From NCBI RefSeq assembly GCF_022869805.1, contig NZ_CP094974.1, forward strand, positions 744,001 to 808,000: a stretch of DNA of 64,000 nucleotides, given 5' to 3'. Made by a program: the position numbers and the translations under genes. Shown here piece after piece: positions 29,101 through 36,820 of the stretch. Numbering within the stretch: the first letter of the stretch is position 1; the number at the start of each line of letters is the position of its first letter. The notes beneath the pieces were generated by a model. That model made no database searches. It was given only the letters and a program-made list of their open reading frames with translations, and had not been told where the DNA came from. The stretch is from Halosolutus halophilus. Lineage in GTDB: Archaea > Halobacteriota > Halobacteria > Halobacteriales > Natrialbaceae.

Positions 29101-30728
29101 TCACGGCCATCGAGACGGAGATTCCCTACAACGACTACGGCGACCACGATCCGAAGGGCGTCGTCTTCGTCCACGATCGGTACGCGGACGAGGTTCGCAA
29201 CGGCGACCGCGACCCGCAGCCGCTGACGCTGCACGCCAACGAAGACGAACTCGTCAGGGTGAACCTCACCAACGACCTCCCATGGGACCTGAACAACGAC
29301 GACGAGCACCCGCTGACGCGCGTGCACAAGGACCACTCGTGGAAGCGGTCCCATCGGATCTCGTTGCACCCGAACCAGGTTCGGTACGACACCAACACCT
29401 CCGACGGCTCCGCGGTCGGCTTCAACTACGACACGACCGTCGGCCGCGACGAGACGGTCACTTACGAGTGGTACGCCGACGGTGACCTTGGGACGGTCCT
29501 GTTGACCGACGCGGCGGACGTCCGGAGCAACCGCCACCACGGCGCCTTCGGCCAGTTGATCGTGAAGGAGGAAGGCGCGATCGCACTCGACGCCGTGACT
29601 GCAGAGCCCACGCCAGACGCGTTCACGAACATCGTCAGGACCCGGGGAGACGAAGAGGACTACCGCCAGACCTCGTTGCTGTTCGCCGACGGGCAGTTCA
29701 TCTTGAACCGTCACAACCCGGACCAGCCGATCGTGCCGGCCGGCGAGGAAGACGATCCGAACGATCCGCCGAACCAGCTCGGCGAGGAGCCCCAGGATCA
29801 CGGCTTCGGCGCGGTCAACTACCGCTCGGAGCCGTTCCGGTACCGCTTCGAGGGCGACGAGGCCCAGAACAAGGTGTTCAGCTCCGACGTCCATGGCGAC
29901 CCGAACACGCCGATCCTCGAGGCGTTCGCGGACGACCCCACGCGCTTCCGGATCGGCTGCGTCGCGGACAAGGGGCGGACGGTCACGTTCCACCTCGCGG
30001 GTCACCAGTGGCAGCGCTATCAGGGCGTCGACGAGTCGCCGATCACCGGCGTCGACGCGGACCTGAGCCCCGGCAAGTCCGAGACGTTCGACCTCCTCGG
30101 CGGAACCTCCGACCACCCGGGCGACTACCTCTACGCCGACGCCAAGCAATACCGCAAGCTGGAGTCGGGGATGTGGGGGATGGTTCGCGTCACTGACGGC
30201 AACGACAACGACGCGGCCGATCCGCAACCGCTCCCGGATCGGTCCGACGACGTGCCGCTCCGGGACCGACCCGGGTACGCCGTCGTCGAGGGATACGTCA
30301 CCGCCAACGCCGAACTGGACACCGTCGTCGGCGTCTCGGCCAGCGCCATCGGCGCCGTCGGCGCCGGCGGCGTCTACCTGTTCACCGACACGACCGCCGA
30401 CCAAGTCACCGACCTCTCGAACGCCGACGTCCAGCTCCTCAACCAGTACGTCCACGAGGGAGCAGGAGCCGACATCTCGCTGGTCAACGAGTCGACCCTG
30501 GCGGTATCCGACCTCGTCGTCCACACCGAGACCGACATCAACATCGTTCTCGAGGGCACTGTCCTGGCGGACCTCCTCGAGCAGGAACCCGACTCAAAGC
30601 TCGCTGCGTTCGTCCGATCGACGACCAATTCTCGAGCAAACAGGATCGCGCCGTTGAGCGGCATCGGGAACCGGACCACGAAGACCCTAGAGAAAATCGT
30701 TGACGATCTAGGCGGCAACCTGCTGTAA
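26157..30728 (+). CDS. giant multicopper oxidase-like cupredoxin protein
   Basis: About 1523 residues, three times a laccase. A Tat-type signal (KRRTFIQGLG) starts near residue 17. Three homologous repeats of about 450 residues follow, starting near residues 45, 535 and 970; each opens with a Y-N motif such as VHAIEVDIVYN, IVAMPAQVAYND or VTAIETEIPYND. The four HxH copper motifs are split between repeats. Repeat 1 has HVHHIH (from His346) and HCHMFPHYAEGM (His418-Cys419-His420). Repeat 2 has HPH (615-617) and HDH (660-662). Equivalent positions in the other repeats are degenerate. One blue-copper and trinuclear centre could form between repeats 1 and 2, as in ceruloplasmin- and MnxG-like enzymes. 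It probably acts outside the cell; the substrate is unknown. It stands alone. Confidence 0.85.
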   Translation: MVDNENNQGGKGLQSKRRTFIQGLGMVPMSGFLTNDVSATQAGDVSTESDGTVRTYTVHAIEVDIVYNRFDLHQPNGAMYVLEENLEEAREASGKTPDDGFAMIDEGGSSSSAAGAIEPLVIRANRGDTVEIEFHNHLDEPASMHQTGLPYDVQTSDGMSVGYNADTTAAPGETITYTWEAANIGTHFFYDGANQALDSGPGSIDQVNLLSRGLFGAIVVEPPGATWTDPETGEELRSGVRADIHDPNALETSYREFVVFYHSPSGLKHDVYWPHSDKTQHPHAINYRSDPSGQRVNDSCPDCNTEKTFYHSWTHGDPGGGDNIYDVYKGDPVKFCFVGASQEENHVHHIHNSRWKQVPRTDADTIDAQTIGLGDAFQSYFVAGHGPGSVRPDMTFEEAFENGGGGYMHEGAGDVLFHCHMFPHYAEGMWGSMRVHDKERDFLEPLPNSSELISAGSDTPGYPEFIGDAIEKVNGVDDPKGYIAPEPPLQSVDDPRQPTGAERKALGDDIEPGAPYAGPVPDGETPNRVIEYTIVAMPAQVAYNDAGEHDPDGIVYVLEEANVPGVTDGTVTVNNAEQVRNGELNPEPLFLRANVGDLIKVRLKNEVDGAGASIHPHFVGFDVLGSDSLANGYNYYQGTDHGETNEYRWYADERGTIYFHDHIIALKEGQHGMFNALLVEPEGSEWVDPYSGEPAFSGAQANIITPDDSDENDFREQALFLHDFVPLRNRDGELITQNTQHNVNAGTMAVNLRNAPYYNRDGEDPAYVHSSKAHGDPPTPVLEAYEGDPIKFRVLQGAYEEMHNFAIHGLRMDPEGFAPDDYVSHVIGPSEAFTFDVAPEATQNAFDKTTNPDGVPVRDYRYGSNVIDDLWSGLWGLVRIWGGSVNHLECLPDHGSPALAITDDQLAEMGHPSQFSDFDWTEEGQWAKHYYHPDDTDRKTPPDKNARQNPNVGETPPQAPGDVESLTSRLDLPEGKVREFDVTAIETEIPYNDYGDHDPKGVVFVHDRYADEVRNGDRDPQPLTLHANEDELVRVNLTNDLPWDLNNDDEHPLTRVHKDHSWKRSHRISLHPNQVRYDTNTSDGSAVGFNYDTTVGRDETVTYEWYADGDLGTVLLTDAADVRSNRHHGAFGQLIVKEEGAIALDAVTAEPTPDAFTNIVRTRGDEEDYRQTSLLFADGQFILNRHNPDQPIVPAGEEDDPNDPPNQLGEEPQDHGFGAVNYRSEPFRYRFEGDEAQNKVFSSDVHGDPNTPILEAFADDPTRFRIGCVADKGRTVTFHLAGHQWQRYQGVDESPITGVDADLSPGKSETFDLLGGTSDHPGDYLYADAKQYRKLESGMWGMVRVTDGNDNDAADPQPLPDRSDDVPLRDRPGYAVVEGYVTANAELDTVVGVSASAIGAVGAGGVYLFTDTTADQVTDLSNADVQLLNQYVHEGAGADISLVNESTLAVSDLVVHTETDINIVLEGTVLADLLEQEPDSKLAAFVRSTTNSRANRIAPLSGIGNRTTKTLEKIVDDLGGNLL

Positions 30729-30840
30729 CGCCCTTCGCCCGACTCCCACTTCCGTCTCACGTCGCGTTTCGACGCGACCGGGTTTTTCGAGTACCGTACC
30801 CCTCAAAATACGGCCGCCGTACTCGCGGCTCGAAATCACT

Positions 30841-30882
30841 GACGAGCTACGCCACCTGTTTCAGAACCTGCTGTCGAACGGG
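30841..30882 (+). pseudogene. fragment of a histidine kinase
   Basis: Fourteen codons read DELRHLFQNLLSNG, almost identical to the N-box region of both histidine kinases in this window (LRQLFQNLLSNAIEYSG). The flanks do not continue the homology. It is a scrap left from a third kinase gene, just upstream of the intact one at 31010. Confidence 0.5.
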
Positions 30883-31009
30883 CATTCGCTCCCGCGTTGT
30901 CACCGCAGTTTATTACCTCGTATATAAATATTATTTGGATTTTTAAACGGTTCATTCGGGGATCACGACTAGCACGGCTTTTAACTCCGTCAATCCCTTC
31001 CGAGATGCT

Positions 31010-33292
31010 ATGAACGATCGAGCGGATGCCACGGAAACAGCGTTTTGGCCGGACGACGCTGGCGATTCCGTGGCACTCCAACGCTACCGAACGCTCGTCA
31101 ATACGGTCGACGACGGTATCTACCAGCTCGATGCCGCTGGACGGTTCGTCGCGGTCAACGATATTATCGTCGAACTGACCGGGTACGCGCGGGACGAACT
31201 CATCGGCGAACACGCCTCGATCGTGCTTGCGGACGACGATGTCGAGCGAATCACGCTCGAAATTGCCCAGAGTGTGGCGAACGATGAGCAGTTGACCGAC
31301 TGCTTCGAGATCACAGCGCACACTGCCGCCGGCGAGACTCGATATTGCGAACTGCGAGCGAGTCTGCTCGTCGAAGATGGTACGTTTCAGGGATCGGTTG
31401 GGATCGTGCGTGACATCACCGATAGAAAACGAACGGAAGAGACACTCGACGAACGCGAGCGGCAACTCGAGCGCGAGCGTGATCTGATTGATCGAATTCT
31501 CGAGACCAGTCCCGTCGGCATTCAGGTATTCGACGCCGACGGGGAGGTCACCCGTATGAACGAGCGGGTCAGGGACATTCTCGAGATTCCCGAGGAAGAA
31601 GCGGAGATATACGATCCGTCACAGCGGCCGGTCTACGACGAGGATGGCCGCGAAGTTCCGGCCACCGAACATCCATTCGCTCGAACCCTCGAGACCGGTG
31701 AACCAGTTTACGAGGACGTCCTCCAGATTGACCTCCCGAGCGGCGACTCGCGTTGGCTCTCGGTCAACGCGGCACCCCTCTTCGACGACGCCGGCGACAT
31801 CGATCGCGTCGTTACGACTGGTGAGGACATCACCGACCTCAAAGAACGGGAACGAGACCTTGAGACCGAACTGAACGAGATTTTCGGTCGGATCTCTGAT
31901 GCTTTCTACGCACTCGACGAGGAGTTTCGATTCACCCACGTCAATGACCGGGCCGCGGAACTCCTGCAACACGACGAGGAAGAGTTGCTCGGCAAGAACC
32001 TCTGGGAGACCTTCCCCTCCGCCGCGGAAATCGACGAGGTCTGGGAGGCATTCCACACGGCACGCGAAACACAGGAGGCGACCAGTTACGAACTTTACTA
32101 CGATCTGCTCGGGATCTGGGTCGAAGCGAACCTCTATCCGTCCGAAACTGGCGTCTCGGTCTATTTCCGGGATGTAACCGAGCGTAAGGAGCGTGAGCGT
32201 GCCCTCGAGGAATCCGAGCGGCGGTACCGCACGCTCGTGGAGTACTTCCCAAACGGACTCGTAACCCTGTTTGATCACGACCTCGAGTACACGCTGGCGG
32301 CCGGGCAGGGATTCGACCGCATCCCCGTCGAACCCAACGATCTCGAGGGGAAGCAGTTCCACGATGTCTGGCCGGACGAGACCGCCGCCGGCTTGAGGCC
32401 CGTGTTCCAGGCCGCACTCGACGGCGAGGAGGCGTCGGTCGAACTCGAATACGCTGATCGAGAGTGGGTGGTCCACGCGGCCCCGATCACCGACGAGCGT
32501 GGCGAGGTCTTCGCCGGCATGACGATGGCCCAGGACATCACCGAACGCCGTGAGTATCAGCGGAAACTCGAAGAGACGATCGAGCGCCTCGAAGATTCGA
32601 ACGAACGACTCGAACACTTCGCGTACGCCGCCTCACACGACCTGCAAGAACCGTTGCGGATGGTGTCGAGTTATCTGCAATTGATCGAGGACAGATACGG
32701 CGACGCACTCGACGAGGACGGGAAAGAGTTTCTGGCGTTCGCCATCGAGGGCGCGGAGCGGATGCGAAAGATGATCGAGGGCCTCCTCGAGTACTCGCGG
32801 GTCGAAACGCAGGGCGATCCATTCGAACCAACCGACCTCGAAGATGTCGTCGGAGACGTCCTCACGGATCTCCAGTTTCGGATCGAGGAAAGTGCTGCCG
32901 ACGTCTCGATCGACGAGCTCCCTCGTGTGAATGGTGACGCCAGCCAGTTACGACAACTGTTCCAAAACCTCCTGTCGAACGCGATCGAATACAGCGGTGA
33001 CGAACCGCCGACAATCCACGTCGAGGCGGAGAACCAGGGCGGAACGTGGATCATCTCGGTCCACGACGAGGGGATCGGGATCGAGGCTGATGACACGGAA
33101 CGCGTGTTCGAGGTCTTCCAGCGACTCCACAGCCGCGAGGAGTACGATGGGACTGGGATCGGACTGGCACTCTGTCAACGAATCGTCGAACGCCACGGCG
33201 GCGAGATCTGGGTCGAGTCCGAACCGGACGAGGGAACGACGGTGTCGTTTACGCTGCCAGCCGGACCATGGTCCGGGAACTGCTCTGAGTGA
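31010..33292 (+). CDS. multi-PAS sensor histidine kinase
   Basis: 760 residues, no membrane segment, so cytoplasmic. Four PAS domains lie at about residues 25-140, 155-275, 285-395 and 405-520, each ending in a DxTxRK- or DITER-type motif. The HisKA domain has the phosphoacceptor His543 in ASHDLQEPLRM. HATPase_c follows with the N-box LFQNLLSNAIEYSG, G1 DEGIGIEAD and G2 GTGIGLALC. This is a common haloarchaeal bacteriophytochrome/bat-like kinase layout. A receiver-only protein is encoded nearby at 33590-34048 on the other strand and may be its partner. The signal is unknown. Its kinase core is very similar to that of the protein at 36821-38674. Confidence 0.92.
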   Translation: MNDRADATETAFWPDDAGDSVALQRYRTLVNTVDDGIYQLDAAGRFVAVNDIIVELTGYARDELIGEHASIVLADDDVERITLEIAQSVANDEQLTDCFEITAHTAAGETRYCELRASLLVEDGTFQGSVGIVRDITDRKRTEETLDERERQLERERDLIDRILETSPVGIQVFDADGEVTRMNERVRDILEIPEEEAEIYDPSQRPVYDEDGREVPATEHPFARTLETGEPVYEDVLQIDLPSGDSRWLSVNAAPLFDDAGDIDRVVTTGEDITDLKERERDLETELNEIFGRISDAFYALDEEFRFTHVNDRAAELLQHDEEELLGKNLWETFPSAAEIDEVWEAFHTARETQEATSYELYYDLLGIWVEANLYPSETGVSVYFRDVTERKERERALEESERRYRTLVEYFPNGLVTLFDHDLEYTLAAGQGFDRIPVEPNDLEGKQFHDVWPDETAAGLRPVFQAALDGEEASVELEYADREWVVHAAPITDERGEVFAGMTMAQDITERREYQRKLEETIERLEDSNERLEHFAYAASHDLQEPLRMVSSYLQLIEDRYGDALDEDGKEFLAFAIEGAERMRKMIEGLLEYSRVETQGDPFEPTDLEDVVGDVLTDLQFRIEESAADVSIDELPRVNGDASQLRQLFQNLLSNAIEYSGDEPPTIHVEAENQGGTWIISVHDEGIGIEADDTERVFEVFQRLHSREEYDGTGIGLALCQRIVERHGGEIWVESEPDEGTTVSFTLPAGPWSGNCSE

Positions 33293-33589
33293 TTGGCTCC
33301 TACTCCGAGAACTCGCGGCTGTTGGGGATTCCGATCGCAGTCGTGCGCGCCTGCTGAAAGAGAGGCTCGTGCTCGTAATGAACGGTGGGACGGATGACGA
33401 GTGATGGGGACGGGACTGTGAGAGCCCCAATCATCGCTCCGACGATTGCTCCACCAACCCAGTCCCAGCTGTCAGGTTCTGCTGCGGTTCTCTTCCTCAG
33501 ACAGTTAGCTCAATGAAACGGACGCACCTTCCAGCTACGGATCAAGCGCTAATCCAGTGTCAGTCACTCCAATTGATGGATACGATGCC

Positions 33590-34048
33590 TTATGTCTCCT
33601 TCGGAGGCAGATGAACGAGTTTGAGCCAGAACTCCACGATCGCGTCTACCAACTGATCGAACTCGTCCGCCGAATCCGGCTTTTGCACGTAGGCGTTCGC
33701 GTGGAGTTCATAAGATCGGGTGACCGCCGCTGGTTCGTCCGACGATGTCAAGACGAGCACAGGGATGAGTCGTAACTCGGGTCTGTCTTTGAGTTCGGTG
33801 AGGATCTCGATGCCACTCGATTCGGGAAGGTGGAGATCGAGAAGAATGAGATCCGGCGGGGGAGCCTCCGTATAATCGCCGTGCTGAGTGATGTAATCGA
33901 GTGCTTGGTTCCCGGTGGAGACGACGGTTACGTCGTTCGGAATCTCTGTCGCCTCAAACGAGTTGATAAAACGTGAGGCACTATGTGGCTCGGGTTCTAC
34001 GAGAAGGATATCATAGGTTCGATGTTGCTGTCGTGTGAATTCATCCAC
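33590..34048 (-). CDS. response regulator receiver domain protein
   Basis: 152 residues forming one CheY-like domain. DILLVEPEPHS holds the N-terminal acidic pocket, in which the usual second Asp is replaced by Glu. The phosphoacceptor is Asp71 in LILLDLHLPESSG. VLVLTSSDEP and YVQKPDSADEF give the conserved Thr/Ser and Lys. There is no output domain, as in many haloarchaeal receiver-only proteins. It lies between two PAS histidine kinases and could receive phosphate from either. Confidence 0.9.
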   Translation of the reverse strand: MDEFTRQQHRTYDILLVEPEPHSASRFINSFEATEIPNDVTVVSTGNQALDYITQHGDYTEAPPPDLILLDLHLPESSGIEILTELKDRPELRLIPVLVLTSSDEPAAVTRSYELHANAYVQKPDSADEFDQLVDAIVEFWLKLVHLPPKET

Positions 34049-34313
34049 TCACAATCCCCACGGTCATCAATGCACATGGCTATAATAACAGCACTACCCG
34101 AACACTTTGGCCAGTGAAGTCCCGGTGGATTTCCGTTCTACGACGGTAGAGCTCCGTGGTGATCCCGGTATTCCGTGGAAAGTACTGATCTTGGTCTCGA
34201 GAGACAGCCGCGTAGCTGGCGAGTAGATCATGTGCCAGCACCGTGACGGCCACTACCGCTCGCGTTCGAGACTCCGTTTTTCCGAAGCAGTTCCTCAAAT
34301 ATGCCGCGAGGAG

Positions 34314-34420
34314 TTATTCGATGTGAATGCGACCGTCGCTTCGGACGGTTACCGCGTACCCCTCGTACTCAAATTCGATTCGAACTGGGCAGACAGTCGT
34401 AGACGTCGGCGAGCGACGAC
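34314..34420 (-). pseudogene. relic of a HalOD1 domain C-terminus
   Basis: The minus strand reads VRIEFEYEGYAVTVRSDGR followed by IHIE and a stop. This is the C-terminal strand pair of the halobacterial output domain HalOD1. There is no matching N-terminal part upstream. It directly abuts the epimerase tail copy at 34463. Confidence 0.5.
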
Positions 34421-34462
34421 GGCACACACGATTATGGAAGACCTGTTTCCTAATCTCCCGGC

Positions 34463-34575
34463 GATCGACTTCGAAGAAGGACTCCGACGCGTCTGTGCAC
34501 AGTACACTGACGGTACAGCGGAGACGTCGTCCGTCCAGTAATCCGAGCAGCGCACGTTCTCCGGACTGCTTTGCA
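34463..34575 (+). repeat. repeat copy B: epimerase tail plus 3' flank, short
   Basis: The segment encodes AIDFEEGLRRVCAQYTDGTA followed by the stop at 34539-34541 and 34 bases of the same non-coding flank (atccgagcagcgcacgttct). It matches the central part of the copies at 24228-24546 and 62467-62797. Nothing of the dehydrogenase part is present here. Confidence 0.75.
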
Positions 34576-34918
34576 TAGCCGGGGAGCCGCGCTCGTCACG
34601 GTGACACACCGTTAACAAAGAGTGCTCTGTAGGATCACTAGACTGCGACGACTTCGGAGCAATTGGAGCTGGTTAATTGCGATGTGATCTGGATGAATAT
34701 TTCCCGATGCTGATGGCTGGCTGAATAGATTTCTGCAAAATCAAGAGATTGCGGGGGATTCCAGATACTAGTCCAGTGACTGACTGTTCTCCGACGATAG
34801 TAGGCTACTCACAGCGTCATCTAGCGATCCTCCAGTGCAGAATACAGAGCATGGCTGCAGCAAACCAGTTCGATTCTTCCAGCTGATTTGTGCTGAAGCA
34901 GCCGATCAGTAGACCTGC
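34576..34918. other. intergenic region, no gene seen
   Basis: About 340 bases of mixed composition between the repeat copy and a small membrane protein. No coding pattern, RNA gene or IS end is recognised. Confidence 0.4.
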
Positions 34919-35164
34919 TTACTGTTCGTAAGCAATTCGCTCAACCGCAAGTACCAGTCTGTAAAAAAGGTAGATGACGAATACAGTCACACCAAGCGAA
35001 ACCAACGCCATGAGCCCCCATATCCAAGCGCCAATCTGTCCGATGGCTACAGCGTAAACGAGACTCAGGAGAAGAATGGCGAGAAGGGCAGCGAGATACT
35101 GTGTCGGAATCCTGTTCGGGAATTGAGCTGCTTCCATAGAGTATAATTCAGTCTGTTCGGCCAT
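34919..35164 (-). CDS. small membrane protein
   Basis: 81 residues with a short acidic N-terminus and two membrane segments (LAALLAILLLSLVYAVAIG and WGLMALVSLGVTVFVIYLFY), ending in a charged tail (RIAYEQ). No family is recognised. Composition is typical of a real haloarchaeal membrane protein. Confidence 0.65.
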   Translation of the reverse strand: MAEQTELYSMEAAQFPNRIPTQYLAALLAILLLSLVYAVAIGQIGAWIWGLMALVSLGVTVFVIYLFYRLVLAVERIAYEQ

Positions 35165-35206
35165 ATGTATTGGGGTATGAACAGGTATGGTTACCTGTTA
35201 CATACG

Positions 35207-35290
35207 CACCCTGTACTGACCGTTCCCCACTCTTCGTAGATCGACCTTCGGTTCGTGCCACAGTCGCGCCTTCTATTCAGCAGAGGCTAC
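35207..35290. repeat. degenerate non-coding repeat, copy 1
   Basis: Contains ccctgtactgaccgtt and, 50 bases on, cgcgccttctattcagcaga. The same two anchors in the same order are found in the copies at 36655, 41293 and, in part, 40440 and 41668. Confidence 0.5.
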
Positions 35291-35352
35291 AAGAATTACC
35301 ACCCAACTGGTAAGGTATCAAAACGAAGCTAACGGACGGCAGAAGGGACGGT

Positions 35353-35505
35353 ATGAAGTGGGTTGACGAATCAGAAAAGGTCGTAGCAATCTGCACTGAC
35401 TGTAAATCACCATACGCAGCCCGTCGGTTTCCAACTGGGGACGTTCGACCAATTGGAACGGGTGAAAGCTGTCCCTGTGGGAATTCTGATTTTGAACAGT
35501 TCTAG
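35353..35505 (+). CDS. small zinc-ribbon protein
   Basis: A 50-residue reading frame from ATG 35353 to TAG 35503-35505: MKWVDESEKVVAICTDCKSP near the start and GESCPCGNSDFEQF at the end. The CTDC and CPCG pairs give four zinc ligands, the pattern of the many small CPxCG-type zinc-finger proteins of haloarchaea. It is too short for most gene callers. Several bacterial and archaeal proteins of this type affect biofilm, motility or stress, but no role can be assigned here. Confidence 0.65.
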   Translation: MKWVDESEKVVAICTDCKSPYAARRFPTGDVRPIGTGESCPCGNSDFEQF

Positions 35506-35846
35506 TCATCGAGATCCACTCTGGATTGAGCGTTCAGCTGCTGTGTTGCTTGTCCTCAGTCATGCCACTTGTCTCTCGCAAGGTTCCCCACGACCTGTCC
35601 AGCAACTGGTAGAATCAGGATACAAGATACAGAAGATATAATCAGCACGAGGTTTTGTTTGTTTTATCCCGAAGTCAATGAACCAGCCGTTCAGTAAATA
35701 TGCAAACTGACCACTGAGGTTCCTACCAGTTCGAGATGATGTCTGGCGAGTCCTACAGATACAGGGCGTGTCTGCAATAGAACGAACCAGACTGTGTCAT
35801 GCAGTTATTAGCAACGTTATTTTAGAATGTTTACAATACAAAGATA
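35506..35846. other. intergenic region, no gene seen
   Basis: About 340 AT-rich bases between the zinc-ribbon gene and the convergent membrane protein gene. The stretch at 35705-35800 contains gaccactgaggttcc and similar scraps of the degenerate repeat family, but no gene. Confidence 0.4.
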
Positions 35847-36437
35847 CTACTGAACCTGAGATTGGTTTTGTAAGTAATATACTGGGAAAGTATATATGCC
35901 GGCGATAGCGACGACGATCCCGCCTGCAACAACCCATATCGGAAGAGCAATTGCCAACGTATGACCGGCTGTCAGCACGGCTGCAAGTGGTATTAACAAT
36001 ATGAATACCAGTCCCGAGATACAGAAAGAGCCTATTTGTTGAGACGAATAGCTATCTAAATCAGCCAGAATAATCGAGAACAACCACGTAACACAGAACC
36101 CAACATAGTGAGATGGATTCGTATAATTCATGATAATCCAGTGAAGCTCACGTCCGACTAACGGTCTTCTGGCTAACTCAGTCCCAGTAATAATCACGAC
36201 AACCATTCCTGCAGTGAGAAGAGCGATATGGAGCGGAAGGCTCCGTGATTGGGAAACCTGACCCCAGCCCACGACAACAACTCCAAAGACGGAATACACG
36301 ATACCAATACTAAACGGATCCATAACAGAATTGATGAAAAAGCTTCTGCTGTATATTTCGATTAGATAAGAAATCAATACAAATCCGATTCCGATTCCGA
36401 CCAAACTGATCCCTAATCGTTGAAGGGATTTCATCAC
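35847..36437 (-). CDS. hypothetical membrane protein
   Basis: 196 residues with about six membrane segments (for example LVGIGIGFVLISYLIEIY, IVYSVFGVVVVGWG, HIALLTAGMVVVIITG). The GC content is clearly lower than that of neighbouring genes, which suggests later acquisition. No family motif is recognised. The next codon is also ATG, so the start may be 36437 or 36434. Confidence 0.65.
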   Translation of the reverse strand: MMKSLQRLGISLVGIGIGFVLISYLIEIYSRSFFINSVMDPFSIGIVYSVFGVVVVGWGQVSQSRSLPLHIALLTAGMVVVIITGTELARRPLVGRELHWIIMNYTNPSHYVGFCVTWLFSIILADLDSYSSQQIGSFCISGLVFILLIPLAAVLTAGHTLAIALPIWVVAGGIVVAIAGIYTFPVYYLQNQSQVQ

Positions 36438-36654
36438 TTCCTATCTAAATCATAGTGGGATAAGTTTTAGGGGACGCAAGATACTGTTCAATCTCTCCTC
36501 TGAGGGTGATTTTCTATTCGTATGCACTTTGGTTGATTGATTCAGAATGGATCACTCAGAACAATCAAGGTCGGTTTACTAAATCCATCCTCCGTATTCA
36601 TCACGCAGTTCTTGACATCTATCAGTAAGATCGATTGCTTCTCCGTTACCTGCT

Positions 36655-36790
36655 TGACCTGTACTGAGCGATCATCATCGTCGCAAATCGCGTGCACCAT
36701 TCGCGCCCTCTATTCCGCACGACCGGACTTGACCTATACAGATTCTCTCAGAAATCGCCTGCTGAATAGAGGGGATGAGTTCAGCACGAG
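36655..36790. repeat. degenerate non-coding repeat, copy 2
   Basis: Contains gacctgtactgagcgatcat, then cgcgccctctattccgcacg, then cctgctgaatagaggggatg and gttcagcac. The last part is an inverted form of the middle anchor, so the unit has a loose palindrome. Confidence 0.55.
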
Positions 36791-36820
36791 AGGGTCGGTT
36801 GGTTCACAGGCACGGGTCAT

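Noticed and set aside
26073-30524. A 1483-codon open frame antisense to the multicopper oxidase
   Set aside because: It is the mirror of a GC-rich, low-stop coding strand. Its product is an improbable run of Val, Arg, Asp and Gly with no family motif, while the plus strand has a signal, repeats and copper motifs.
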